Shown: positions 7,099-14,735, counted from the first letter of the stretch. The stretch is 15,664 nt of DNA from CAZESH01 sp964514665 (GCA_964514665.1 CAZESH010000072.1:1-15664), one strand, 5' to 3'. Made by a program: numbers and translations. Notes: a model not told the origin generated them from the sequence alone.

Positions 7099-9165
7099 TT
7101 ATTCCGCAAACTGAATGCTGACCATTTGGTGGCCCCGCACTTCCGGAACCGTAAATTCGACTCTTCCATCCTGCACGGTAAAGCCAAGCTCGGTACCTTC
7201 AGGCACACAGGTCACGCTCTGGATCTTTTTCGGTGCATCGATGGATAAGCTCACATTATACAGCGGTATCACATCTTCAATGATATCAATATTTTCGCTT
7301 CTGCGCTCTGGAATATAATGGAGCAAATGAGCGACCCAACGATTCTCGGCTTCCTGCGCATTCACGGTAGCAAGCATGGTACTCGGCCCGTCGTGCTCCA
7401 GCAAGGATTGGCCCATAAGCATCTCAACGGCGTTCAAGAACAATTGCTTGACCCAACGGGGCGCATTTTTATTGTATTGCGTGAAGATCGGATGGGCAAA
7501 ATAAATCACGTTCCCGTTTTTCACGATCGCGTCATATCCCGGCTTGCCCGAAGACGGCGTTTGACGGTGTGAACAGAAGTGCGCATACGTTCTGTCGAAA
7601 TAAGAAAGGATCGCTTGAGCCAACACCTCGGCACCCGCCTCCGCTCTCACTTCCACGCCTTTCATATACATGGCGTGCTCGGTCTGCGGCAAACTGCGGC
7701 CAATTTCGTTTTGCGGAATAATATAATCCGCATAATCGAATCTTTCGAAGTATTTTCCGCGCACCAATTCACCATAAATATCGGTCGTCGGATTTTCATT
7801 CAATTTGATCCCCAATTGCGGAATGTTGAACTTCGTCTTTCCATGATCCATACCGGATTCGAAGGAAGCGATCAGCTTGCCGCCGCTCTGCAAATACTCT
7901 CCAAGTTTTGCCGCAAACTCATCGGAAACAGGAATGTTATCCGGCATGACCAACAGCTTGTACTTGGAAAAATCGCTCTTGGAATCCAGCACGTCAAATT
8001 GCTGCGCACTCTCTTGCAGCATCCGTGTAACGCCACGGATGGACACCGGCAAGTTCCCTGCTTCCGCGGCAGTAAATTCCTCTGCGGTAAATACGCCGAT
8101 TTCCGTTACGGGCGTCACCTGCCTGCACCACGGTTCCTTCTTTTCAATTTGTTCGTAAACCGAACCGATCAATTCATAAACAGGCTCGGAAAGTTTGCCG
8201 TTGGGATCGAGTTGATCGCCGATCATCGCCTTCGCACCAAGCGACAGCATATTAAAGCATTCGAATTCAAGCGCCGCTTGATTTTTGAAGGAGTGGAAAT
8301 CTCCCCACATCGTATGGAATTTCCCGGTTTGCGCCAAGCAATCAAGCCCCAGCGTACGCACATATCTCATCGTGATCGGAAAATGCAGGTATCCCCAATG
8401 TCCGCTCGGCAGTGTTTCCAGCTCAAAATGCGAGTAGGCGTCCACAACCGACCTGTGCGCCGTTCCCACGTGACCGCGATTGTAATAAATGCTGCAATCT
8501 TTATTGTATTGTCTGACGAATTCCGTCATTTCCAGCTTGAACTCATTGATCATCACCTGCGAATACGCCATTCTTTCTTCAGCGATGTGCGGCTTGTATC
8601 CTCTTTCGACCATTTCTTTACGGCAGTGTTTGCATGCACAGCCAGTCGGGAACAGGATATCAAAGAATAGTCCGTCCGCTGCATCGAATGTTTCCAATAC
8701 TTCTTTTGTATGTGCTTTAAGAAAATCTCTGTATGGCGAATTCAAACAAAGCGTTTGATAAAAACCGGGAACAAACGGTTCTTGGACATCAAGCTCCGCT
8801 GCCGCCAGAATGCCCCCGTCACCCGTTACCGAGACCCATTCCGGATGCTCCATCGACGTATAGTAATCCCATTGGACCGTAATATAGATTGGAACCCGAA
8901 TGCCCCTTTTATGGCAAGACTCGATTTGTTCCTTCAACAAGTTGCGGTTAGTAAGCCCCGGATGGATTCTTTCCGGGTTCAGCTTTGAATCATAATATAA
9001 ATGACCATGGTGACACCGCGCGAAGCACGTGATCGAATCCACTCTGGCCTTTTCCAACGTCGCGGCGAATTGTTCCGGATCAAAATCGATCGCTACTTGA
9101 TCAATATCAGGGCTGGTATGAAAATCCAAATGCACTTGTCTGAAACGCAAATCCAATTTACTCAT
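7099..9165 (-). CDS. Putative glycoside hydrolase, GHL6-like with beta-galactosidase-type trimerisation domain
   Basis: This is a 688-residue protein with no signal peptide or membrane helix, so it acts in the cytoplasm. The N-terminal half looks like a TIM-barrel hydrolase. It shows FHTSPDI (15-21), CHHGHLYYDSK (51-61), VPIYITVQWDYY (91-102), a strand-end block DGLFFDILFPTGC (164-176) and YYNRGHVG (227-234). These recall the 'hypothetical glycosyl hydrolase 6' family often annotated as alpha-L-fucosidase-like or beta-galactosidase-trimerisation-domain protein. Residues about 355-585 resemble the GH42 middle domain, and the last 100 residues form a beta-rich tail. C176, C178 and C181 form a C-x-C-x-x-C group that could bind zinc. 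E248/E250 or D169 may be catalytic, but I cannot prove this. The start has GGAGG nine bases upstream. It follows the aldo/keto reductase gene by 38 bp and ends at a clear terminator. It probably cleaves oligosaccharides brought in by the neighbouring importer; the linkage and sugar are not known. Confidence 0.75.
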   Translation of the reverse strand: MSKLDLRFRQVHLDFHTSPDIDQVAIDFDPEQFAATLEKARVDSITCFARCHHGHLYYDSKLNPERIHPGLTNRNLLKEQIESCHKRGIRVPIYITVQWDYYTSMEHPEWVSVTGDGGILAAAELDVQEPFVPGFYQTLCLNSPYRDFLKAHTKEVLETFDAADGLFFDILFPTGCACKHCRKEMVERGYKPHIAEERMAYSQVMINEFKLEMTEFVRQYNKDCSIYYNRGHVGTAHRSVVDAYSHFELETLPSGHWGYLHFPITMRYVRTLGLDCLAQTGKFHTMWGDFHSFKNQAALEFECFNMLSLGAKAMIGDQLDPNGKLSEPVYELIGSVYEQIEKKEPWCRQVTPVTEIGVFTAEEFTAAEAGNLPVSIRGVTRMLQESAQQFDVLDSKSDFSKYKLLVMPDNIPVSDEFAAKLGEYLQSGGKLIASFESGMDHGKTKFNIPQLGIKLNENPTTDIYGELVRGKYFERFDYADYIIPQNEIGRSLPQTEHAMYMKGVEVRAEAGAEVLAQAILSYFDRTYAHFCSHRQTPSSGKPGYDAIVKNGNVIYFAHPIFTQYNKNAPRWVKQLFLNAVEMLMGQSLLEHDGPSTMLATVNAQEAENRWVAHLLHYIPERRSENIDIIEDVIPLYNVSLSIDAPKKIQSVTCVPEGTELGFTVQDGRVEFTVPEVRGHQMVSIQFAE

Positions 9166-9203
9166 TTTTCAATTCCTCCATCTTTTCATTATCAAATTAT
9201 TGT

Positions 9204-10145
9204 TTAATTCATTCCCTCGTTATACTCCGGTCTGCCGCTTACCCAACTCTGATTATGAACCGGCTTCAATATGTCGAGCACATCTTGCAGCAATTCCTCG
9301 TCCATCGGTTCAACTACCCAGTTGGCATTACGGATAATATTATCCGGATTTGCCGAACTCACAAGCGTTGTAGGGATCTGCTCGTGCAATGTAGAGTACT
9401 GCACCGCCAGCTTGGCGATATCCGCTCCCTTGTCCGCACAATAATCCGCAGCACGCTTGCAAGCTTCCTTCAATTCAGCACTGGCAGGATGCCATTCTGG
9501 TGTACCTCTGGTGCTCAGCAGTCCCATGGAAAGCGGAGATGCGTTTACGAGTCCGATTTGCTTTTGTTCCGTAAGCGGCAACAATCCGAGCAACGAATCG
9601 TCGTTTAAGGAGTAATGGCAATAGGACAAGATGACATCCAATTCCGCTTGGGGGATCAACTTCTCGAACATTTGCAACGGAAGACCGCTAATGCCGACAA
9701 AACGAGCTTTCCCTTGTTCTTTCAAACGATACAAGGCAGGAATCGCTTCTTCCAAAATAATTTGCGCAGGCACGAATTCAATATCGTGCAGGAATAACAT
9801 ATCGACGTAATCCGTGTTCAACCGCGTCAAGCTTTCCTCTAAGCTGCTCACGATTCTTTTGGCAGAAAAATCGAATGTTTCTGCTCCATATCGTCCGGCT
9901 TTGGTAGACAACAAGAATTTATCACGGGGCAATTGTTTGATCGCTTTTCCCAGCACGGTCTCCGCTTTCGTCAATCCATAATACGGTGATACGTCAATGT
10001 AATTAATGCCCGCATCAATTGCCGCATGCACGGTGTGAATCCCTTCTTCTTCATTCGCATCACGGAACACGGAACCTAGCGAGGACGCCCCAAAACTAAG
10101 TACCGATACATCAAGGCCCGTCTTACCAAGTTTGCGGTATTTCAT
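9204..10145 (-). CDS. Aldo/keto reductase, L-galactose dehydrogenase-like
   Basis: This is an NAD(P)-dependent oxidoreductase of 313 residues, probably oxidising an aldose at C1 or reducing a carbonyl, in the cytoplasm. The catalytic tetrad is visible as D51, Y56, K82 and H120 (in YIDVSPYYG, LSTKAGRYG and LFLHDIEF). The block from the YYG motif through TKAGRY, FDFSA, LNTDYVDML, HDIEF and FVGISGLPL closely recalls plant L-galactose dehydrogenases and bacterial L-fucose/D-threo-aldose dehydrogenases. I start at the ATG at 10145, with AGGGGAG nine bases upstream. A TTG directly before it (10148) could also serve. The gene is first in a two-gene unit with the glycoside hydrolase, so it probably handles a sugar that the hydrolase releases. 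The exact substrate is inferred only from this family resemblance. Confidence 0.88.
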   Translation of the reverse strand: MKYRKLGKTGLDVSVLSFGASSLGSVFRDANEEEGIHTVHAAIDAGINYIDVSPYYGLTKAETVLGKAIKQLPRDKFLLSTKAGRYGAETFDFSAKRIVSSLEESLTRLNTDYVDMLFLHDIEFVPAQIILEEAIPALYRLKEQGKARFVGISGLPLQMFEKLIPQAELDVILSYCHYSLNDDSLLGLLPLTEQKQIGLVNASPLSMGLLSTRGTPEWHPASAELKEACKRAADYCADKGADIAKLAVQYSTLHEQIPTTLVSSANPDNIIRNANWVVEPMDEELLQDVLDILKPVHNQSWVSGRPEYNEGMN

Positions 10146-10183
10146 CAAATGCTTCTCCCCTCAAATTTATCGCAATGCAAAAC

Positions 10184-10197
10184 AAGAAGCGCTTTCA
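10184..10197. promoter_or_regulatory. Possible cre (CcpA) site upstream of the reductase-hydrolase unit
   Basis: The sequence AAGAAGCGCTTTCA matches the core and one full half of the CcpA catabolite-response element (TGWAANCGNTNWCA); three mismatches all fall in the other half. It lies 38 bp before the reductase start codon. At that place, bound CcpA would block the promoter or roadblock transcription when preferred sugars are present. Known cre sites tolerate such mismatches, but chance matches also occur. Confidence 0.35.
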
Positions 10198-10253
10198 GCA
10201 ATGCGTTCATGTACTAACTCATTGAATCTGAATACTTCAATTTATATTTTATC

Positions 10254-10266
10254 AACAAATATTGTT
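10254..10266. repeat. Inverted repeat AACAA-ATA-TTGTT in the divergent intergenic region
   Basis: A perfect 5+5 bp palindrome with a 3-bp centre lies in the AT-rich middle of the 195-bp gap between the reductase gene (minus) and the AraC-type gene (plus). It is about 108 bp from the first and 78 bp from the second. It could be an operator for one of the local regulators. The region is very AT-rich, so a palindrome this short could be chance. Confidence 0.3.
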
Positions 10267-10283
10267 TTATAAATAGCGTATCA

Positions 10284-10313
10284 TTGCATATTTATGCTCT
10301 ATATTGATATAAT
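10284..10313 (+). promoter_or_regulatory. Predicted promoter of the AraC-type regulator gene
   Basis: A perfect TATAAT lies at 10308-10313 with a weak -35 (TTGCAT, 10284-10289) 18 bp upstream. Transcription would begin near 10320, giving a leader of about 24 bases that carries the ribosome site GGAAGGGG. Confidence 0.5.
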
Positions 10314-10343
10314 CATGAAGAAAAAATACGGAAGGGGATTTGC

Positions 10344-11222
10344 ATGAAACCTGTTCGCAAAAATTTTGATTTTGAAGCTGCTTTCCCATTCTCTTTCGTA
10401 TATAAGGATACCAAAACGAGTCAGCGTGAGCTTCCAGATCATCTGCATGATTGGTATGAGCTGGTATATGTGCACCAAGGAAAAGGCACTTTTTTCATTG
10501 ATCAAGCATTTTTTGAAATGTGCGAAGGCGATCTTTTCATCATCCCTGGAAATACCGTTCACCGTACCTTTCCGGATTTGGACGATCCCGTCACCTCAAC
10601 AGCTATCTTTTTCAGCCCATATCTGGTTCACCAGGCTTCACTGGACGATCCATTCACTTACCTGCATAGCTTCGAGCAAGCCAGAAAGTATAAAAAATAT
10701 AAATGCGAAAAGCCACAAATGGATCGATTAGACACAGAGCTGCATCTGGATCAAATGTACGAAGAGCTGAACGCCCGTAAGCTTGGATATCGTCAGGCAG
10801 TCCTGCTGAAGTTCCAGCAAATTCTGCTATTACTAGCCCGAACTTTCATTCCAACAGATCATTTGCCTCTGACCGACTCGCCAGTAAGGCCATTGTGGAT
10901 GAAAGAAATATTGGTGTATATCAATGAAAATTTAAGCAACAGCGAAATAAGCCTTTCCGTATTATCCAAAAAGGCCGCTGTGACACCTGCCCATTTCTGC
11001 CGCGTCTTCAAGCAGCTTACCGGAATGAATGTCACCGAATATGTCAACTTGAAAAAAATCGTCCACGCCAAGGAGCTGCTGCTCGTTATGAATCACAATG
11101 TCAGCACGATCGCCTCTACCTGCGGTTTTGAAAGTCCTTCTCACTTCCATCGTCTATTCAAGAAAATTGTGGGGATGACTCCTTCCGCCTATAGGGATGC
11201 AAATGCGGGGAAATTGATGTGA
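10344..11222 (+). CDS. AraC-family transcription regulator with cupin sensing domain
   Basis: This is a sugar-responsive DNA-binding regulator of 292 residues. The N-terminal cupin-like ligand domain (about 25-100) contains HLHDWYELVYVHQGKG (33-48) and GDLFIIPGNTVH (62-73), characteristic of AraC/RhaR-type sensing domains. The C-terminal double helix-turn-helix spans about 185-285, with signatures LSKKAAVTPAHFCRVFKQLTG and GFESPSHFHRLFKKIVGMTP. The ATG at 10344 has AAGGGG six bases upstream. It is transcribed away from the aldo/keto reductase and hydrolase genes across a 195-bp shared region, so it most likely regulates that pair. This gives the locus two AraC-type regulators: this one probably sensing an intracellular sugar, and the kinase-linked one sensing outside. 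Confidence 0.93.
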   Translation: MKPVRKNFDFEAAFPFSFVYKDTKTSQRELPDHLHDWYELVYVHQGKGTFFIDQAFFEMCEGDLFIIPGNTVHRTFPDLDDPVTSTAIFFSPYLVHQASLDDPFTYLHSFEQARKYKKYKCEKPQMDRLDTELHLDQMYEELNARKLGYRQAVLLKFQQILLLLARTFIPTDHLPLTDSPVRPLWMKEILVYINENLSNSEISLSVLSKKAAVTPAHFCRVFKQLTGMNVTEYVNLKKIVHAKELLLVMNHNVSTIASTCGFESPSHFHRLFKKIVGMTPSAYRDANAGKLM

Positions 11223-11240
11223 ACATGCTCTGCATATCCT

Positions 11241-11265
11241 GGTGGTGGCCATGACAGCTACCATC
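11241..11265 (+). other. Stem-loop just after the AraC-type gene
   Basis: GGTGGTGGC (11241-11249) pairs with GCTACCATC (11257-11265) across a 7-base loop. Two pairs are G-U wobbles only in plus-strand RNA. It starts 18 bases after the stop codon but is not followed by a T-run. It may mark or protect the 3' end of the regulator mRNA; it is not a recognisable intrinsic terminator. Nothing else is evident in 11223-11375. Confidence 0.3.
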
Positions 11266-11375
11266 CGAAAATGCTAACCAAAGTCATCGTTTACACTTAC
11301 TCTTTCGTAAAGATTTGCTTCCGCGTCTGCAAAAGTACGAAGCTCATTAAGCAATGCTCGGCGATCGCAACAGCT

Positions 11376-11984
11376 TCAGCAAGACCGATACAAAAACTTG
11401 TATACGCCATAAACCACAAGAAGAAAAGCGGCATAGCCGGCCGCAATGAGCAGGATGTCGTGAAGGTTGGCAATCCGGCTCCCGATCAGGGCATAGACGA
11501 GCATTCCCGGAAGTTTCCCGACTGCCGAGGCCGCCGCATAGACAACAAATGAAACCGACAGAAGCGCCGAATAGGCGTTTACCAAGGTTTGCGGCACGAG
11601 CGGGAGAAGCCGTGCGAACAATATCGCCAAAAACGGGCTTCGCTCCATCATCTCCGTAAACCGTTCGATTTTCTCTGATTTCGCCAGCCACTGCCGTCCT
11701 TTCTGTTGAAACGAATATCGCACAAGCATAAACAACAGCAGCGCGGAAGTCCATGCCCCCAACCAGCTGATCAATGAACCGATTACCGGCCCGTAAATAA
11801 AGGCGATCGTTCCGATGACAAGGCTGAACGGAATAATCGGGACCAAGGCAAAAGCCGCTGTAAGCAAATAGATCAGGACAAGAGGGACATGTCCCTGCTT
11901 CATCCACCCCAGAATCTCTTCCTTAAAGAGAAAAAGATACATGACGGTTCCTGTATAGAAGAAAACGGTCAATCCTCTTTTCAT
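11376..11984 (-). CDS. TVP38/TMEM64 (DedA-like) membrane protein
   Basis: This is a 202-residue integral membrane protein with about five or six hydrophobic segments (near 5-20, 35-60, 63-90, 117-150 and 175-198). The core motif FARLLPLVP (123-131), followed by a small-residue-rich re-entrant segment and GKLPGMLVYALIGS (156-169), is typical of the VTT domain of TVP38/DedA proteins. Members of this broad group are linked to lipid flipping and membrane homeostasis; the role of this one is unknown. The ATG at 11984 has a GGGGAG 14 bases upstream, farther than ideal, and no better start is evident. The gene follows the SDR gene by 41 bp on the same strand and is probably co-transcribed with it. 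Confidence 0.82.
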   Translation of the reverse strand: MKRGLTVFFYTGTVMYLFLFKEEILGWMKQGHVPLVLIYLLTAAFALVPIIPFSLVIGTIAFIYGPVIGSLISWLGAWTSALLLFMLVRYSFQQKGRQWLAKSEKIERFTEMMERSPFLAILFARLLPLVPQTLVNAYSALLSVSFVVYAAASAVGKLPGMLVYALIGSRIANLHDILLIAAGYAAFLLVVYGVYKFLYRSC

Positions 11985-12025
11985 GCGAAACGATAACGCT
12001 CCCCGAATTCGTAATGTTGTTTCCG

Positions 12026-12763
12026 CTATATAAATTTCCCTCCGTCAACCACCACATTTTGTCCGGTCACAAAAGCGGAATGTGCAATCAATGAATAAAC
12101 TACCTCGGCCACATCAACAGGCGCGGCAATTCTGCCGAGCGGCGTGTCTTTGGCGAGATGCCGGATGTGATCCTCATGGCCTTTAACCCAGCGCGTGTCA
12201 ACGATTCCCGGAGCTACGCTGTTGACGCGGACTTCAGGCGCCAGTACACGGGCCAACGATTTGGTGACGCTGATGGCAGCCGCTTTCGATGCGGCATATG
12301 CGATCGAGCTGCCGAGACCGGTCACGCCGGCAACGGAAGTCACATTCACGATGCAGCCTCTTTGCTTTTTCAAAGCTTCTGCGGCAGCACGACAGCAGAA
12401 AAACATGCCCTTCACATTCACATCCATCGCTCTGTCCCAGTAGGCTTCCTTCAATCCTTCCAAGTCATCATGCCCGACAAAATCGGTTACCCCCGCATTG
12501 TTTATCAGAATGTCCAATCTTCCGAATCGTTCCAGCGTTTGCGCGACCATCCGCCTGACCTCCTGATCGTCCGCGACGGTGGCCTGGCACAATAACCCTT
12601 CCACGCCTTTTTGTTCAATTTCATGCAGCGTATCCACGGCTTCTTGACGGGACTTGGAATAATTGATTGCGATATTGACGCCTTCCTCCGCCAATCGCAG
12701 CGCAACCGCCCGCCCGATGCCCGTCGCCGAACCCGTTACCAAAGCTGTTTTCCCTCGCAGCAT
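12026..12763 (-). CDS. Short-chain dehydrogenase/reductase (SDR), FabG-like
   Basis: This is a cytoplasmic NAD(P)-dependent oxidoreductase of 245 residues, the usual length for classical SDRs. It shows the nucleotide motif TGSATGIG (10-17), NNAG (88-91), N116, S143, and Y156/K160 in the YxxxK catalytic pair. The C-terminal block FVTGQNVVVDGGKFI is also typical. The ATG at 12763 has an excellent GAGGAGG about seven bases upstream. The sequence does not settle whether it is a 3-oxoacyl-ACP reductase or a sugar or alcohol dehydrogenase. It lies far from any fatty-acid cluster, so the FabG function should not be assumed. It probably forms a two-gene operon with the TVP38-type gene downstream. Confidence 0.92.
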   Translation of the reverse strand: MLRGKTALVTGSATGIGRAVALRLAEEGVNIAINYSKSRQEAVDTLHEIEQKGVEGLLCQATVADDQEVRRMVAQTLERFGRLDILINNAGVTDFVGHDDLEGLKEAYWDRAMDVNVKGMFFCCRAAAEALKKQRGCIVNVTSVAGVTGLGSSIAYAASKAAAISVTKSLARVLAPEVRVNSVAPGIVDTRWVKGHEDHIRHLAKDTPLGRIAAPVDVAEVVYSLIAHSAFVTGQNVVVDGGKFI

Positions 12764-12790
12764 GTCCGTTCCTCCTCATGGATGATTGTT

Positions 12791-12796
12791 ATTATA
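12791..12796 (-). promoter_or_regulatory. Predicted -10 element of the SDR gene
   Basis: On the minus strand a perfect TATAAT lies at 12796-12791, placing the transcript start near 12784 and leaving about 20 bases of leader with the ribosome site. No good -35 is visible at 16-18 bp spacing, so this call rests on the -10 and its position. Confidence 0.4.
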
Positions 12797-12903
12797 CTTA
12801 TATCACTTTTCGGCAAAATAGTCATCGGCACCGATTCAACCATACAAGCCGAGTCGGTTTGATCTCATATACTGGCATAAACAGCTTGGAAAAAAGGCGG
12901 TGC

Positions 12904-13110
12904 ATGATGGCGGCAAAATCAAGAAGAAAAAATGATTTACCAACTATAAACTTTGAAATCGTGCTGGTTTTATTCATCCTTCTGGTGATCATTCTGCTCG
13001 GCTGGGAGTATTCGATGCATGCCATAAAAGCAAAAGAACCCCGGCAGCTTCAACCGAGCCCGCATCCCTATTCAGGGTGGATGGGTTACCTGCCCTTTGA
13101 TTTCTGGTAA
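12904..13110 (+). CDS. Small single-span membrane protein, unrecognised
   Basis: The predicted protein has 68 residues. A basic N-terminus (MMAAKSRRKNDLP) is followed by one strong hydrophobic helix (about 17-33) and a short polar tail ending in GYLPFDFW. The positive-inside rule puts the N-terminus in the cytoplasm and about 30 residues, rich in Pro and aromatics, outside. The ATG at 12904 has AAGGCGG four bases upstream. A second ATG follows immediately. The region between the SDR and thrC genes has no other candidate. I do not recognise the family. A real gene seems likely from the ordered N-terminus/TM/tail layout and the ribosome site, but at this size it is not certain. Confidence 0.55.
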   Translation: MMAAKSRRKNDLPTINFEIVLVLFILLVIILLGWEYSMHAIKAKEPRQLQPSPHPYSGWMGYLPFDFW

Positions 13111-13232
13111 AAATGGATCGCCATTTCCTTCCGCGCCTCTTTCGGAATCCTTAATTCCCTCCTCCAAAAGAAGCATGCCCTTGTTCAAACTGCGTCTCGC
13201 AAATAATGGTAAGCAGCATCGGCAAGTTTTTA

Positions 13233-13262
13233 TCGACCAGGGCACCCCGAATAAGTTACAAT
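13233..13262 (+). promoter_or_regulatory. Predicted thrC promoter
   Basis: TCGACC (13233-13238) and TACAAT (13257-13262), with an 18-bp spacer, match the vegetative consensus at four and five of six positions. The transcript would start near 13269, about 27 bases before the thrC ATG, leaving no room for a T-box or attenuator leader. The rest of the 185-bp gap after the small membrane protein holds only a short hairpin (13111-13126, AAATGG/CCATTT) without a T-run. Confidence 0.5.
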
Positions 13263-13295
13263 GGTACTAATTCTATTGCACGAGGGGATTATTTG

Positions 13296-14684
13296 ATGAA
13301 GTATATCAGCACACGGGGACAAATTTCCCCGACAGGATTTATCGACGCGATTCTGATGGGACTGGCCGACGACGGCGGCTTGCTTGTCCCGGAGCATATT
13401 CCGCAATTATCGGAGACCACTCTCAAACAATGGCAGCAGCTTCCTTTTACGGAGCTCGCCTTGGAAGTATTCTCCTTATTTGTGAACAATGAAATTCCGC
13501 GTGCGGACCTGAAGAAACTGGTCGACGACAGCTATGCAACGTTTCGTCACGAGGATGTAACACCGCTGAGCCGGCTCGATAACGGCCGCTATGTGATGGA
13601 GCTGTTTCACGGTCCGACCTTTGCCTTCAAGGACGTTGCGCTGCAATTTCTTGGCAATCTGTATTCCTATGTCTCCAAAAAAACGAATTCGATCATCCAC
13701 ATTCTTGGAGCCACGTCCGGCGACACAGGCGCTTCGGCCATCGAGGGCGTGCGCGGCAAGGAAGGAATCCGCATCTGCATCCTGCATCCGCACCAGAAGG
13801 TGAGTAAAGTACAGGAGCTGCAGATGACTACGGTCAATGACGCCAACGTGCTGAATCTCGCCGTAAAAGGCACCTTTGATGACTGCCAGCGGATCATCAA
13901 GGAGCTTTTCGCCGACGTCGGATTCAAACAGCAGTACCACCTGCGCGCCATCAATTCCATCAATATTGCCCGGATTCTGGCACAGACGGTGTATTACTTC
14001 TATGCCTACTTCCAATTGGCCAAAGAGGGGCATGCCGGCAAGATCAACTTTAGCGTGCCTACAGGGAACTTCGGCGATATATTTGCCGGTTACCTCGCTA
14101 AAAAAATGGGACTTCCGATCCACAAGCTGATTCTGGCTACAAACGAGAATAATATTTTGGCCCGTTTCGTGAACGAAGGCATTTATCAACCGGGCGCCTT
14201 CCGTGAAACGTACAGTCCGTCCATGGACATCCAAGTCGCCAGCAACTTTGAACGGTATTTGTATTATCTGCATGGGGAAGACGCCGAAACCGTTGCTTCT
14301 CTGATGGCACAGTTCAAAGCGGAGGGCCGCATCGACATAACCGGAGACGCGCTGCGGCAAGTGCAATCCGACTTTTCGGCATACAGCGTGGAGAATGAAG
14401 AGTGCCTGAACACCATTCGCGCTTACTATGATGAGCATGATTATTTGCTTGATCCGCACACCGCCTGCGGGGCTGCGGCTTCCGACAGGCTGACGCAGGA
14501 AGGGGAAGCGGCAGTTGTGCTGTCAACCGCCCACCCGGCGAAGTTCGACGAAGCGATCCGGCTGCGCAATATCAGTCAGTCCTATCCTCGGCAGATCCAA
14601 GCGCTGTTTGACAAACCGCAATTCCAGACCGTAGTCGACGGAACCACCGAAGAGATCAAGAAACAGCTCGTCGCGTTTTTTTAA
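13296..14684 (+). CDS. thrC: Threonine synthase, long type
   Basis: This PLP enzyme converts O-phospho-L-homoserine to L-threonine in the last step of threonine synthesis. The 462-residue protein has the N-terminal block YISTRGQ, the PLP lysine K112 in HGPTFAFKDVALQFL, GATSGDTGASA (138-148), and the phosphate-binding segment PTGNFGDIFAGY (255-266). It also has DPHTACG (386-392) and LSTAHPAKF (409-417). Length and motifs match the long E. coli/yeast-like class, unlike the roughly 350-residue enzyme of Bacillus subtilis. I start at the ATG at 13296, with GAGGGG eight bases upstream. An in-frame ATG at 13206 would add 30 residues that are not part of the family and would begin before the predicted promoter. 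The gene stands alone here, without homoserine dehydrogenase or homoserine kinase genes, and ends at a strong terminator. Confidence 0.96.
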   Translation: MKYISTRGQISPTGFIDAILMGLADDGGLLVPEHIPQLSETTLKQWQQLPFTELALEVFSLFVNNEIPRADLKKLVDDSYATFRHEDVTPLSRLDNGRYVMELFHGPTFAFKDVALQFLGNLYSYVSKKTNSIIHILGATSGDTGASAIEGVRGKEGIRICILHPHQKVSKVQELQMTTVNDANVLNLAVKGTFDDCQRIIKELFADVGFKQQYHLRAINSINIARILAQTVYYFYAYFQLAKEGHAGKINFSVPTGNFGDIFAGYLAKKMGLPIHKLILATNENNILARFVNEGIYQPGAFRETYSPSMDIQVASNFERYLYYLHGEDAETVASLMAQFKAEGRIDITGDALRQVQSDFSAYSVENEECLNTIRAYYDEHDYLLDPHTACGAAASDRLTQEGEAAVVLSTAHPAKFDEAIRLRNISQSYPRQIQALFDKPQFQTVVDGTTEEIKKQLVAFF

Positions 14685-14710
14685 TAAAGGCTCGGCAAGC
14701 AAATATGGAC

Positions 14711-14735
14711 AAAACTCGGCAAGCGCCGAGTTTTT
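14711..14735. terminator. Bidirectional terminator between thrC and the globin gene
   Basis: AAAACTCGGC (14711-14720) and GCCGAGTTTT (14725-14734) form a 10-bp stem around AAGC. The plus transcript ends in a T5 run (14731-14735) and the minus transcript in a T4 run, so the hairpin can serve both convergent genes. It begins 26 bases after the thrC stop codon and about 30 bases past the globin stop codon. The 10-base string CTCGGCAAGC also occurs at 14691-14700, just before the hairpin. Confidence 0.85.

Noticed and set aside
7579..8670. 363-codon open frame on the plus strand
   Set aside because: It lies wholly antisense to the GHL6-like hydrolase gene, has no ribosome site and no family-like motifs; it is a composition shadow.
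11241..11265. Intrinsic terminator after the AraC-type gene
   Set aside because: The stem is real but no T-run follows in either direction, so it is kept only as a stem-loop.
11347..11907. 186-codon minus-strand frame overlapping the TVP38-type gene
   Set aside because: The other frame gives a clear multi-span TVP38 protein; this one is Cys/Arg-rich without structure.
13206..13295. Upstream start of thrC at 13206
   Set aside because: It precedes the predicted promoter, adds 30 residues foreign to the family, and the ATG at 13296 has GAGGGG.
13111..13295. T-box riboswitch before thrC
   Set aside because: No specifier-loop or T-box core sequence is visible, and the likely leader is only about 27 bases. 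The short AAATGG/CCATTT hairpin has no T-run.
13476..14459. 327-codon open frame on the minus strand
   Set aside because: Antisense to thrC, which is certain from its motifs; the translation shows no recognisable domain.
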